Below are positions 40,579 to 48,623 of a stretch of 64,000 nt of DNA, in pieces. The DNA lies in the IMG/VR virus record IMGVR_UViG_3300033153_006331, positions 1 through 64,000 of that record; one strand, given 5' to 3'. The translations under genes and the position numbers were made by a program. The notes under the pieces are model-generated. The model saw nothing but the letters and a program-made list of their open reading frames with translations, was not told the DNA's origin and did not search any database. The DNA comes from a virus. Position 1 is the first letter of the stretch. The number at the start of each line of letters is the position of its first letter.

Positions 40579-40848
40579 TCACAGACCGTGACGGGCAGCG
40601 ATCTGAGAAATCTCATTCTGGAAAGTCTTACCCAGACACCACAGTTCGAATCCGAGCCGGGCACGGTTCCGCGTGAAATCGGCCGGCAAACTGTTCGCCA
40701 CGTCAGCGATTTCCTGCAACGAATGCTTGTCTACCCGGCCGGCAAACATCGGCGGCTCGGCGTCCGGGTAACCGGAGTCATGGCAGAATTCCAGGGGCTC
40801 GTCGTCAGGATCGTCCATATCGAAGAGACTCCATAACCATCTGGACAT
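40579..40848 (-). CDS. Hypothetical protein
   Basis: 89 residues from MSRWLWSLFDMDDPDDEPL (a GTG six codons earlier is possible). Acidic start, then helical (LQEIADVANSLPADFTRN). It follows the portal gene by about 40 bases. No family recognised; no strong ribosome-binding site. Confidence 0.5.
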   Translation of the reverse strand: MSRWLWSLFDMDDPDDEPLEFCHDSGYPDAEPPMFAGRVDKHSLQEIADVANSLPADFTRNRARLGFELWCLGKTFQNEISQIAARHGL

Positions 40849-40884
40849 CCCGAAGCCGCTGGCCACGCCACAGCCTGGCGTTTT

Positions 40885-42771
40885 TCACGCTCGCCCCGAC
40901 ACGTCCTCACCCTTGACTCCAGGGCAACCAGCCTTGATTGTGCCGTCCTCTCCAATGAATACGCGGGCCCCGCCGATCGTTTTCCAGCCGGCAGAGTGGC
41001 CGGACTCGGGAGCCTGCCGATACTTGCTAGGGCTGCTGTTGGCGGCACCCCCGGAGCCACCGGCACATTCCTTCGCAAACCGCTCCCGCTCCGCCGCATT
41101 CATCCGCATCCAATGGGCCAGCACCTCCGCTTCCGTTGACGGGCTGTTACCGTCCAATGCGTCCAGAACAGTTTTCACGTCCTCCAACGGTGCGTGGTGC
41201 CCGTTGGTCGGCGGGTGGATTCCGTCCGGAACCTCGCCCGGCACCACCCCGTCTTTCTCTGCCAAGTCGAGTTGCATCGGCTCACCACTGTTCCCGCCCG
41301 GAGCAAACCGGCCTCCCATGTCCCGCCCCTGCCCAGGACCGGCCCCCATATCGCCCATGCCCATAGGCATTTCCTGCTGTTGCTCCAGAATCTCGTCGCC
41401 CAGCTCGGGCATGGCCGCACCGATAAGCTCCATCACATCCTTTTCCCGAAGCTTCGCACCCATCTCGAAAGCACTTTTCCAGGCCGCCAGCTTGGACTCT
41501 ACGTCCGAAACCTCGGTCTCGATGCGGAACCGCACCGGCACTTCCATCTGGTCCGGGAAGTTGTACGCCTTCAGCCGCTCAACCAGTTCGGTCGTGATCG
41601 TCTCCTCTAAGTTCACTGCATCGTATTTGATGATCTGCAAGTAGGTGTCCAAATGCACCGAAGCCAGCGTACTCCCCAGCCCGGTCGCCTGGGCCTCGCT
41701 GGTGAGAGTCTGGCCGAGGATATACCGCTTGATAAGGTGGCCGAAATAGTTTTGGAGGATGTCCTTGACCACATCGGCCCCGGCCATGCCCGGCTCGATC
41801 CGCTCCATGCCATACGCTTGCCCCTCTTCTCCGATCGGCTTGGGCACCAACACGATATTCCGTCCCTGGCCAATCCGCTCTTCGGCCGCCTCCCTCAGGT
41901 CCGTCCGGGCCTGGTCGTTACCCCACGGGTAGTACCAGATTTCGATACCGAAACTGGAGCGCTCGAGATATTCCATCAACCACGCCAATAGTTCCTGTTT
42001 CTGAAACCAAGACCAGTAGATTCTCGACCGGATGCCCAGGCCGTGGATACGTCCGGCGTTGATCGGCTCCTCGAATTCGCCATCCTCGATCAAGTGCTTG
42101 TGGACGGCCAGCAGGTCACGCTCCCACGGGTCCAGGAAATAGGCCAGCCCGTAATCGGTCGGCTGAATCTTGTTGCTCGATCGCTCCCGCCACTCCTTGA
42201 CGGCCTGATCCCCCGTCGCTAACGCCGGGCCGACCCGAATCCCAATCCGATCTTGAAGCGGGCCGCCCTGGTCGTAGCCGAACGCCAGCTTGTCCCCGTG
42301 GACCGGCAACCATTGCTTTACGATCACCCGCTGAAATCCATCAACTTCCCCCCATTCATAACGATGCTGGACGGCATACCGGCCGTACCAGACCGCGCGG
42401 AGAAGACTTTCACGGTATTGCATGAATCGCGGGACACGTTTGAGGATGCTGGTCAACGCCGTCTTCAAAGCTTTCTGCTCCGAGTTCTTTTCGTTGTCAA
42501 CCTCCAGATGCCACCCCAACAGGGCTGTGGACCTAAGCCGCTGTTCGAGGCATTCCGTGATAGTCAAATCGTTGAGCATGTACCGGGCGTTGGCAAAGCT
42601 GTCCTTGATCGCTTCGTCGGAAGCCCGGTAGACCCGCGAGATCGACGCGAGGATGCCCTGGAAAGTCATTACGTGCGGGATGACCTTCTCGCCCCAGTTA
42701 GGCGGCATCCCGGGCACCTGCTGGGAAGGGTCTTTCTCGCGCCCGCGTGCTATTGCTTTGGCCGGTTGCAT
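40885..42771 (-). CDS. Portal protein (Mu gp29-like, DUF935)
   Basis: 628 residues. ITECLEQRLRSTALLGWHLE, the stem/wing region, and RYILGQTLTSEAQATGLGST followed by LASVHLDTYLQI match the Mu gp29 portal family. Twelve copies form the DNA channel at one capsid vertex. The C-terminal 150 residues are an extra tail ending in GARVFIGEDGTIKAGCPG, a small repeat seen in other phage structural proteins. Confidence 0.82.
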   Translation of the reverse strand: MQPAKAIARGREKDPSQQVPGMPPNWGEKVIPHVMTFQGILASISRVYRASDEAIKDSFANARYMLNDLTITECLEQRLRSTALLGWHLEVDNEKNSEQKALKTALTSILKRVPRFMQYRESLLRAVWYGRYAVQHRYEWGEVDGFQRVIVKQWLPVHGDKLAFGYDQGGPLQDRIGIRVGPALATGDQAVKEWRERSSNKIQPTDYGLAYFLDPWERDLLAVHKHLIEDGEFEEPINAGRIHGLGIRSRIYWSWFQKQELLAWLMEYLERSSFGIEIWYYPWGNDQARTDLREAAEERIGQGRNIVLVPKPIGEEGQAYGMERIEPGMAGADVVKDILQNYFGHLIKRYILGQTLTSEAQATGLGSTLASVHLDTYLQIIKYDAVNLEETITTELVERLKAYNFPDQMEVPVRFRIETEVSDVESKLAAWKSAFEMGAKLREKDVMELIGAAMPELGDEILEQQQEMPMGMGDMGAGPGQGRDMGGRFAPGGNSGEPMQLDLAEKDGVVPGEVPDGIHPPTNGHHAPLEDVKTVLDALDGNSPSTEAEVLAHWMRMNAAERERFAKECAGGSGGAANSSPSKYRQAPESGHSAGWKTIGGARVFIGEDGTIKAGCPGVKGEDVSGRA

Positions 42772-42784
42772 AGTCGCACCTCAC

Positions 42785-43108
42785 TCAGTCGATGGTCTGA
42801 TACCGAACGAAGCCCTGTACGTCGCCAGTACAGTTCATCAACAGCGGCGACCCAACGTCTGTATCCCCCCATCCAAACACGCACGGCGGAATGTTTATTG
42901 TGGTGTTGGCCGAGATGACCAGATTTCCGGAAGCGCTCCCGGCCCCTTGGTGAAAGTTGACAATGCAGCCGCCAACAGAGGACAGGACGGCACAGAGTCC
43001 ACGAATCCGCTTGCCGGACATCGGGCCCGCAATGACTACATTCTCATTGGCCACAGCCTCCACGATTGTCGTGAAGCCAAGCGGCCCCATCGCTTCCAAT
43101 ACTGACAT
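42785..43108 (-). CDS. Small beta-rich vir. structural protein
   Basis: 107 residues (MSVLEAMGPLGFTTIVE...) made of short strands with Gly, Asn and Val: ENVVIAGPMSGKRIRG, NLVISANTTINIPP. Size, composition and position between portal and a KTSC-domain protein suggest a head fibre or decoration protein. No diagnostic motif. Confidence 0.55.
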   Translation of the reverse strand: MSVLEAMGPLGFTTIVEAVANENVVIAGPMSGKRIRGLCAVLSSVGGCIVNFHQGAGSASGNLVISANTTINIPPCVFGWGDTDVGSPLLMNCTGDVQGFVRYQTID

Positions 43109-43119
43109 TTCATTTCTCC

Positions 43120-44256
43120 TTATGGTCTGCCGGTATTCGGCGTTCCCCGGTTGGGTCCGGCTCTGTTCGGCGAGCCGACCCGAGCCGCCGGCAATTCACT
43201 TCTCAGAACGTCTCCCTTGACCGTCTTGAAAATTCGCGGCCGGTACTCCTCGTGTGTCCCCGCGAACACCGCCTTGCGAGGCACGTAACCTCGCGCCACC
43301 CCCACGAGTTTGTAATCTTTCTGGTGGCCCGACGTACTGCCCAGAATGCGCAATCGCTCCCAGACAAACGTGCCCGGCGATTTCACGCCCGGTGTATGAC
43401 GATCGCCGGCGCCGCGTACCCTGTACATCTCCAGGAACTTCTCAGGCTCGACCTGGAAGTAAGAGTAGAGCGGGCCCGCGTGCCGCTGCTTGCCTCTGCC
43501 AGCCCAAAACCTGACGAATAGCGTCCACGAGCCGGACATGTAGCCGAATGAATGCACGTTGGTCGAGGATGTCGCTTTGACCATCTCGCCCGTGATTATC
43601 GGGTGCGTGCGAGGGAATCGTCGTATCCTGCCGGACCCCATCATCAAGTCAACAGTCTTGCGTTTCCGCAGACCGCTACGTCGCCGCTCTTCCGCAATGT
43701 CCCGCCGCCTGGCCTCGGCCCGTCGAGCCCGCTCTTCAATACCCGCCAGCCTGGTCCCGCCCCGACCGACCGGCTTCTCCCCGGTTGAGGGCGGCGCCCC
43801 ACCGAGCCCAATCAGTTCGGGGACCTCCTCGGGCGGCAAAACCGTGTAGCCGCGGGACCGCAATACGTCGGCCATCGCCTCCAAGTCCGGCTGGTCGGTC
43901 GTCCCGCTGGCCAAGGCCCGGATGATGTCCCCCGCCGGACCAAGAGCGGTGAGGAATTCGTTGACCAGCGAGGCGGCAAGCTGGTCGCCCAAAGCGTACC
44001 TGCGGATTTCCTTGACGAGATGCGTGGGGTCCACCCCGATGAGAACCTTGGCCACCTGGCCAGTCGTCGGCCGGACGGTTCGCCGTGCCATCTTCTCGAC
44101 TTTGGCGAGTTTCCCCGAAAGACGCTTAGGCGCCCCGAGCGTCCGGTTAATCTGGCGATGCAACTGACCGAACGGAGAATGCGAGAACTCCCTGTCAACG
44201 GCCTTGGCAGCCGCCTGGGAAGCTTTTCGGTACAGAGCAGAGATGTCCAAGGGCAT
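43120..44256 (-). CDS. KTSC-domain protein, head morphogenesis region
   Basis: 378 residues from MPLDISALYRKASQAAAK (start 44268 is also possible). The helical N-terminal half resembles head morphogenesis proteins. Near residues 225-310, VHSFGYMSGSWTLFVRFWAG, GPLYSYFQVEPEKFL and GTFVWERLRIL follow the KTSC domain pattern, which occurs in phage proteins with unknown binding role. It sits just upstream of the portal-side genes. Confidence 0.6.
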   Translation of the reverse strand: MPLDISALYRKASQAAAKAVDREFSHSPFGQLHRQINRTLGAPKRLSGKLAKVEKMARRTVRPTTGQVAKVLIGVDPTHLVKEIRRYALGDQLAASLVNEFLTALGPAGDIIRALASGTTDQPDLEAMADVLRSRGYTVLPPEEVPELIGLGGAPPSTGEKPVGRGGTRLAGIEERARRAEARRRDIAEERRRSGLRKRKTVDLMMGSGRIRRFPRTHPIITGEMVKATSSTNVHSFGYMSGSWTLFVRFWAGRGKQRHAGPLYSYFQVEPEKFLEMYRVRGAGDRHTPGVKSPGTFVWERLRILGSTSGHQKDYKLVGVARGYVPRKAVFAGTHEEYRPRIFKTVKGDVLRSELPAARVGSPNRAGPNRGTPNTGRP

Positions 44257-44370
44257 GTTGGACATCATACGCCAGAATCGGGGGGGCACGCCACTGCAAT
44301 CAGCCGGCAGCCAAGCCCCCCCATCGGTGGAGAGACGATGCCGTTCGGCACGCTCAGGTCCCACTCCGTG

Positions 44371-44583
44371 CTATTTTCCGTCCAACCTGTGCAGGTATCG
44401 CAGCACGGCCCTGGAATCGAATCGCACAGTTTGGCCGGTCGTCGGCCGTCCGCACAAGACTTCGCCACGCGGCCCAGTTTTGCCGCATAGTCGGCGTGTG
44501 TAGCCTTCGCTATTGGGTGCCGGCAAATGCAAAACCACGTATTCGCTTTCCAGGCACTTCGCTCGCAGGTCGTCAATTTTCAT
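44371..44583 (-). CDS. Small protein downstream of element E3
   Basis: 70 residues from MKIDDLRAKCLESEYVV. Two cysteines and strand-like text (TRRLCGKTGPRGEVLCGR) suggest a small zinc or disulfide fold. GGAGGGCGGG precedes the start. It is the first gene after element E3. Confidence 0.6.
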   Translation of the reverse strand: MKIDDLRAKCLESEYVVLHLPAPNSEGYTRRLCGKTGPRGEVLCGRPTTGQTVRFDSRAVLRYLHRLDGK

Positions 44584-44638
44584 CCCGCCCTCCATGCTAT
44601 TCCCGCTTCTGATACTCCCTCGCCGCCCACTCAGATAA

Positions 44639-44767
44639 CACGGCGGGCCGGAATCGAACCGACTCTACTGGATACACTCCAGTCAATGCGTGTAGGCGAA
44701 CCGCATTCCGACTCTTAGTTCGTTGTTTGAGTTCGCCTCCGTTAGGCCCTCCACGCCGCCGCCGTGC
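44639..44767 (-). ncRNA. Candidate structured leader RNA, element E3
   Basis: 129 nt from GCACGGCGGCGGCGTGG to CCGGCCCGCCGTG, with an 8-bp closing stem. Internal hairpins: AGGCGAAC/GTTCGCCT, ACTGGA GTGTA TCCAGT and GTCGG TTCGATT CCGGC. The last resembles a tRNA T-arm, but no canonical tRNA can be folded around it. It lies in the leader of the 70-residue gene. Confidence 0.5.
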
Positions 44768-44779
44768 AACCACGCCACG

Positions 44780-44989
44780 CTACTCGCCTCTGCCCAACCA
44801 CACCGCCTCCATCGCTGCATCGAATGCTGGGTCTTGTCCCAGGCACTCGTCTTGAGTATCCCAGTCGTTTCTTTCAAGGGCGTCGATGATTCCCACATAC
44901 AATCTCTCGCGCAGCGATTGATTTGGTATGCTTGTTTGGACAACAGAAATAATATCAGCCATTACGTAACTGCCGCCAGCCCATCCCAT
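44780..44989 (-). CDS. Small conserved phage protein (DWDTQDE type)
   Basis: 69 residues from MGWAGGSYVMADIIS, whose ATG has AAAGGAG five bases upstream. LYVGIIDALERNDWDTQDEC resembles a short helical protein I recall from several phages (function unknown). Its leader contains element E4. Confidence 0.6.
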   Translation of the reverse strand: MGWAGGSYVMADIISVVQTSIPNQSLRERLYVGIIDALERNDWDTQDECLGQDPAFDAAMEAVWLGRGE

Positions 44990-45007
44990 GACTTCTCCTT
45001 TCATGTT

Positions 45008-45082
45008 AAAAACGCACGGCGGACCGGACTTACGTAGTGCCATAGGCCAATGCCGGCTATCGGCTGTTACCCCGCCGCCGTG
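45008..45082 (-). ncRNA. Candidate structured leader RNA, element E4
   Basis: 75 nt, the shortest member: CACGGCGGCGGGG ... TCCGGTCCGCCGTGC then GTTTTT. Eight closing base pairs. Inside, GCCG ATAGC CGGC can pair. The T-run is followed by AAAGGAG and the start of the gene at 44989. Confidence 0.5.
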
Positions 45083-45089
45083 GATCATT

Positions 45090-45212
45090 TCACGCCCCGC
45101 CAGCCAGACGTTGCCGACGGGGCGGAGTCACGTACAACCAGGCCACCGTTTTGTCGTCTCCCCATGTACAGGACATCCTGGGTTCGGACTCATGCCGACA
45201 CACATTCCACAT
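45090..45212 (-). CDS. 40-residue ORF
   Basis: MWNVCRHESEPRMSCTWGDD... It starts in TGATG after a 13-codon leader ORF that overlaps the end of the gene upstream. Two cysteines and aromatic residues; no motif. Translation would depend on coupling. Uncertain. Confidence 0.35.
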   Translation of the reverse strand: MWNVCRHESEPRMSCTWGDDKTVAWLYVTPPRRQRLAGGA

Positions 45213-45245
45213 CACCTCCCTCGGACCTCTATCTCGATCTGTTTG

Positions 45246-45599
45246 TTAGTCATTGTCGGGTTCCCTCGCCTCCTCGACAGCCGCACGTCGTAGTTTGATA
45301 TTGTCAGCTTCCAGTCGATCCGAGGGCATCACTGACAGATGGTAACTAGCTTTTTTTACAACTGTCCGTAACCGCTCGATCGCGTTCGCTGCACGCCGTA
45401 GTTTGATATTGTCAGCTTCCAGTCGATTGATTACACGATGGCAGCGGTCGATGTTATTCGTTCCGCTCGAGGCCATCACTAACGGATGGTCACCAGCTTT
45501 TTCTACAACTGCCCGCAACCGCTCGATCTCATCCGCCGCCTCAGCGTTCAGCGGTCCGTCGTATCGTGAGTCACAGAGTTTGGCGAGAATGTCAGTCAT
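45246..45599 (-). CDS. Coiled-coil protein with internal duplication
   Basis: 117 residues from MTDILAKLCDSRYDG. Two repeats are visible (EIERLRAVVEKAGDHP ... RLEADNIKLRRAA and AIERLRTVVKKASYHL ... RLEADNIKLRRAA). At DNA level a 31-bp stretch is identical at 45289-45319 and 45397-45427. The heptad-like pattern suggests a coiled coil. Function unknown. Confidence 0.6.
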   Translation of the reverse strand: MTDILAKLCDSRYDGPLNAEAADEIERLRAVVEKAGDHPLVMASSGTNNIDRCHRVINRLEADNIKLRRAANAIERLRTVVKKASYHLSVMPSDRLEADNIKLRRAAVEEAREPDND

Positions 45600-45813
45600 T
45601 ATTGGCCTCCTTGATTTCATAATAGCATTCTGCGCATAGTGGCTCATCCCCCTTCGACCAAATGGTGTCATCTTCGCATCTGCCAGTCGGGGTGTCACAC
45701 ACACTGCATAATTGCAACGTGCCTGGATATGCGCCAGCGTTCCATGCTTCGTGAGCGCTCTGCGATATAGCGTGCCGATGCCCTCCCGGCCAAGTGTTTC
45801 GGTCGTTAGCCAT
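45592..45813 (-). CDS. Small zinc-ribbon protein
   Basis: 73 residues. LQLCSVCDTPTGRCED and EPLCAECYYEIKE form a four-cysteine zinc site. N-terminus rich in His/Trp. It overlaps both neighbours by eight bases. Confidence 0.6.
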   Translation of the reverse strand: MANDRNTWPGGHRHAISQSAHEAWNAGAYPGTLQLCSVCDTPTGRCEDDTIWSKGDEPLCAECYYEIKEANND

Positions 45814-46096
45814 TATTGGCCTCCTTCTTGTCCACTGCTTCAGCAGCCTTTGATTGAAAGAACTCGACTATTTGTGGCCAATGCTCAGCTAACACTTCAA
45901 GCGATACCGCGGCGGCTATGGCACGATCGGGAAATCGACCATCTTGCCGGCTACTCAGATAGAAATGGTCGCCTCGCCACTCGAAGACAATCTGATCTCT
46001 GTCCTTGTAGCCGTGGCGGATTCTGCAACTATCGGCCGGGACATCAAACTTGCATCGCTGGTCCTGCCAGACCGTTTTGATTTCTGGCTCAGGCAT
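45806..46096 (-). CDS. Hypothetical protein
   Basis: 96 residues from MPEPEIKTVWQDQRCK with GGGAGG upstream. Strand-rich middle (DQIVFEWRGDHFYLSSRQDG) then helix (AAAVSLEVLAEHWPQIVEFF). The fold resembles small phage alpha/beta sandwich proteins, but the identity is open. Confidence 0.6.
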   Translation of the reverse strand: MPEPEIKTVWQDQRCKFDVPADSCRIRHGYKDRDQIVFEWRGDHFYLSSRQDGRFPDRAIAAAVSLEVLAEHWPQIVEFFQSKAAEAVDKKEANNG

Positions 46097-46121
46097 TGTC
46101 AACTTCCTCCCGGTCTAACGC

Positions 46122-46442
46122 TCATTTAGCCACCTTTGCAGCAGCGCCACTGTTTTCTGCGAGTTCTCCTGACACGTAATCAACACCCAAGCAATCCCAA
46201 AGAGTGTCCCGCAGGCCGCGGTATGGGGCACAGTGCTCGTCACGTATTCGAGCACAAATGAGGCAAGTGTGAAAGGTACAGCACTCACCAGACCAAATAC
46301 CCCAAACATATTGATACTTGTGACCAGGTTGGATGATGTCCCCACATCCACAACACTCATGCTCTTTTTTAGCCGTCGGTGCCCTGACCTTAAGAATGCC
46401 AGGGGGATCCCGGTCGTAGTCGCAACTGCACCAGCACTCCAT
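46122..46442 (-). CDS. Zinc-binding protein
   Basis: 106 residues from MECWCSCDYDRDPPG. CSCD, HECCGCGDIIQPGHKY and CCTFHTCLICARIRDEHC give eight or more cysteines/histidines spaced as zinc knuckles. I have seen similar proteins in phage and plasmid genomes without function. Likely nucleic-acid or protein binding. Confidence 0.65.
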   Translation of the reverse strand: MECWCSCDYDRDPPGILKVRAPTAKKEHECCGCGDIIQPGHKYQYVWGIWSGECCTFHTCLICARIRDEHCAPYRGLRDTLWDCLGVDYVSGELAENSGAAAKVAK

Positions 46443-46491
46443 GTGTTTACCCCCTTGCGGTGGTCTCCTCACTCGGTAACCTGCATTACAT

Positions 46492-46848
46492 CTAGCGTAT
46501 CTCTTCCTCTAGGTCTAACACTTGTTTGGCCACCCTTGCAATGGCAGCGGGCAGGGCAATGGAAGGTGGGCCCATAACCTTTGCATCCAGTTGCCACGGC
46601 TTGGAACCACGCGATAGAATTACACTGGCCTCAGTGTTCTTGACGCTGAGTGCCGCCGTCCATGTTCGCGGTTTTTCCGTTATCCACCCTAGCAATTTCA
46701 GTGCCGCAACTAGGTCGGTGTCGTAGGCAGGGCAACAATCATGCTCTGAGCCATCCGGAGCCCACCAATACGGTTCAGCCCACTCCGAAACTATGTGCTC
46801 CCACCCCTGCCATTCCGCAATGCGGGCGTTGAGTTTGCTGTTAGGCAT
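46492..46848 (-). CDS. Phage ABA sandwich domain protein
   Basis: 118 residues. LNARIAEWQGW, then CCPAYDTDLVAALKLL, WTAALSV strands and PAAIARVAKQVLDLEEE helix follow the order of the phage ABA sandwich family, a small alpha/beta domain common in phages and of unknown role. Confidence 0.65.
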   Translation of the reverse strand: MPNSKLNARIAEWQGWEHIVSEWAEPYWWAPDGSEHDCCPAYDTDLVAALKLLGWITEKPRTWTAALSVKNTEASVILSRGSKPWQLDAKVMGPPSIALPAAIARVAKQVLDLEEEIR

Positions 46849-47149
46849 CGTTGGCTTCTTTCTGCGAGGCTGTCATAATTTCAGCGAGACTATAGGCCCA
46901 CTTTGTACCATAGTCGATATGACCGTAGGCCATACCCTCCGCGTGTTCCACATCCGCTAACGTTGGCACCGGCATACCGTACTGCTGTGCGTAATCCCTC
47001 GCGGCAACCCACATTGCATTTCGCTCAGCAGCCACCCATTCCGGTACGGTACGACTACAGCGTTTAGATGTCTCTGCCAGAAAGGCATCATACAATGTTC
47101 GGGCCGGCTCGTTGGGTGGCCTAAAATGATCGACTTGACTGTCAGGCAT
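46841..47149 (-). CDS. Hypothetical protein
   Basis: 102 residues from MPDSQVDHFRPPNEPAR, with AAAGGGAG upstream. Helical. AERNAMWVAARDYAQQYG and EHAEGMAYGHIDYG recur in short phage proteins of unknown function. Overlaps the downstream gene by eight bases. Confidence 0.6.
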   Translation of the reverse strand: MPDSQVDHFRPPNEPARTLYDAFLAETSKRCSRTVPEWVAAERNAMWVAARDYAQQYGMPVPTLADVEHAEGMAYGHIDYGTKWAYSLAEIMTASQKEANDA

Positions 47150-47163
47150 CGTTGGACTCCCTT

Positions 47164-47640
47164 TCATTCTATCACCTCGACTTTCAAGTCCCAGCGGTCG
47201 GGGCCGATGACGATATATGTTTCAGGAGAGAAGACACAACGACATAATTCTCCCCTAGGTCCACTCATCATTACAATACCATGACCATCATGGCAGCGGA
47301 CGCCGGTGCCATTACTTCTGACAACTTCCCACTCGACCTTTACCCACCGCCAAGGCGGGAGCTTGTCGAGCGTCACTGGCTCAATTGGCGAGGGTTGCTC
47401 GGCCGGAGGATCGTTGCCCGACGGTAGCGGACCGAGAACTTCGAGGACAGTGTATTCGCTTGCCGGGAAACACACATATATCCCTCCAGCATGTACGATA
47501 TCCGCTGCATGACCACTAGGATGGTGGAATCGGATAGACTCAGCGCCATCACGCCTGACTTTACAACTCGTCCACACGGGCACGTCTGCCAATGTCAGAG
47601 ACGGGTCCGTGACCGGCACCATCTTTGCTTCCAGTTTCAT
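47164..47640 (-). CDS. Hypothetical protein, full-length member of duplicated pair
   Basis: 158 residues from MKLEAKMVPVTDPSLTLADV. Strand-rich (PVWTSCKVRRDGAESIRFHH; GIYVCFPASEYTVLEVLG). A second block (WRWVKVEWEVVRSNGTGVRC) may be an internal repeat of the first. A truncated, frameshifted copy of its 5' part lies at 47981-48157. Function unknown. Confidence 0.6.
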   Translation of the reverse strand: MKLEAKMVPVTDPSLTLADVPVWTSCKVRRDGAESIRFHHPSGHAADIVHAGGIYVCFPASEYTVLEVLGPLPSGNDPPAEQPSPIEPVTLDKLPPWRWVKVEWEVVRSNGTGVRCHDGHGIVMMSGPRGELCRCVFSPETYIVIGPDRWDLKVEVIE

Positions 47641-47981
47641 CATTCTCTCCCTGGGGTTTCTATCCCCGCCGGCTCGACCGGCCTGTACCACCACTGCCTC
47701 CCGCATCCGTCGGGGTGCCGCTCCCACGTTCCTAGCTCGACCAAGCGGTCCCCGTAGCCCGCCGCAGTGCTCCCAGCCATCGAGTCCCACCACCCCTCAC
47801 GCTCCCCTTCACCCTCGTAACCGGCGATCTCCTTGAACGCCTTCTCCAGCAGCTCGACGATTTCCTCCCTCAGCCGCTCGATTTCCTCGGCCGCGTCTTC
47901 CAGCACGCCCCAGCCACCGTGCAATGCTTGGTACTGCCTGGCAGCAGCAACCGTAGATCGCAATCGCTTGACAATATCCAT
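47640..47981 (-). CDS. Coiled-coil hypothetical protein
   Basis: 113 residues from MDIVKRLRSTVAAARQYQAL; ATG overlaps the upstream stop (TGATG). AAEEIERLREEIVELLEKAF is a coiled coil. Sequence similar to the gene at 45246 in the EIERLR segment. It separates a gene from its partial duplicate. Confidence 0.6.
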   Translation of the reverse strand: MDIVKRLRSTVAAARQYQALHGGWGVLEDAAEEIERLREEIVELLEKAFKEIAGYEGEGEREGWWDSMAGSTAAGYGDRLVELGTWERHPDGCGRQWWYRPVEPAGIETPGRE

Positions 47982-48157
47982 CATCTCCCGTCCTCCCTTC
48001 TTTCCAGCATTCCGGCGAGTCGCTGCATGACCAGTGGGATGGTGAAATCGGATATATTTCTCACCATCGCACTCACCTTGCAACTCGTCCACACGGGCAC
48101 GTCCGCCAGTGTCAGAGACGGGTCCGCAACCGGGACCATCTTGGCTTCGACTTTCAT
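47981..48157 (-). pseudogene. Frameshifted partial copy of the 47164 gene
   Basis: The first 26 residues (MKVEAKMVPVADPSLTLADV...) are nearly identical to the start of the gene at 47640. After TSCKV the homologous sequence (EKYIRFHHPTGHAA) continues in another frame, so a one-base indel has broken it. The rest of the gene is absent. It may still be translated as a 58-residue peptide coupled to the gene downstream. Confidence 0.65.
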
Positions 48158-48159
48158 TA

Positions 48160-48486
48160 TCAGTTCCTTTCTTTTCCGTCTTTCAACACTTGACGTGCCA
48201 TGCACGCCACGCATGGCTCCAAGTACACGAGACGATGGCAGCCCTCACATTCGTATGGCTCAACCTGCTTGTATTGTACCATACGCATCTTGGGCACCCC
48301 GACTCTGGAGCGAACTGCCTCCCGGACCGACAGACACGGCTTCACGTCCTGCGCTTTTTGACGGGCATGGAGTTGCTTGACCCGGGCAAGTGGCAAGCCG
48401 CAGACCACGGATACAAACTGGTGGGGCGACCCCGACCGAACCAATCGTGCGGCCCGGACCTCACTTGGCGAAAGTGTGTCGGTCAT
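48160..48486 (-). CDS. Small HTH/zinc-finger protein
   Basis: 108 residues. LSPSEVRAARLVRSGSPHQF and VVCGLPLARVKQLHARQ form a helix-turn-helix-like pair; YECEGCHRLVYLEPCVACMA is a zinc ribbon. Likely a DNA-binding regulator. Its ATG overlaps the stop of a methyltransferase remnant. Confidence 0.6.
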   Translation of the reverse strand: MTDTLSPSEVRAARLVRSGSPHQFVSVVCGLPLARVKQLHARQKAQDVKPCLSVREAVRSRVGVPKMRMVQYKQVEPYECEGCHRLVYLEPCVACMARQVLKDGKERN

Positions 48487-48620
48487 GTGAACAAGACTTG
48501 TTGCTCTAGTCGGCGGGCAGCTATCTCACAATACTTCTCCTCGATCTCCACCATGATGCACTTACGGCCCAGGTCCTTGCACGCACGGCTGGCATCCACA
48601 GCGGTAACACTTGGGTAGAC
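48483..48620 (-). pseudogene. DNA methyltransferase C-terminal remnant
   Basis: A 45-codon frame between stops contains ACKDLGRKCIMVEIEEKYCE and IAARRLEQQVL, the conserved C-terminal end of N6-adenine/N4-cytosine DNA methyltransferases (normally preceded by the DPF-GSGTT SAM motif). Here that motif is degraded to VTAVDAS and the DPPY catalytic part is missing. It lies immediately after terL. Confidence 0.65.
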
Positions 48621-48623
48621 TCA

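Noticed and set aside
44645-44720. Possible tRNA because of GGTTCGATTCC and a CCGCCGT end
   Set aside because: The T-arm-like hairpin is fine, but no acceptor stem at normal distance, no D-arm GG and no U33 in the candidate anticodon loop. It is better explained as part of element E3.
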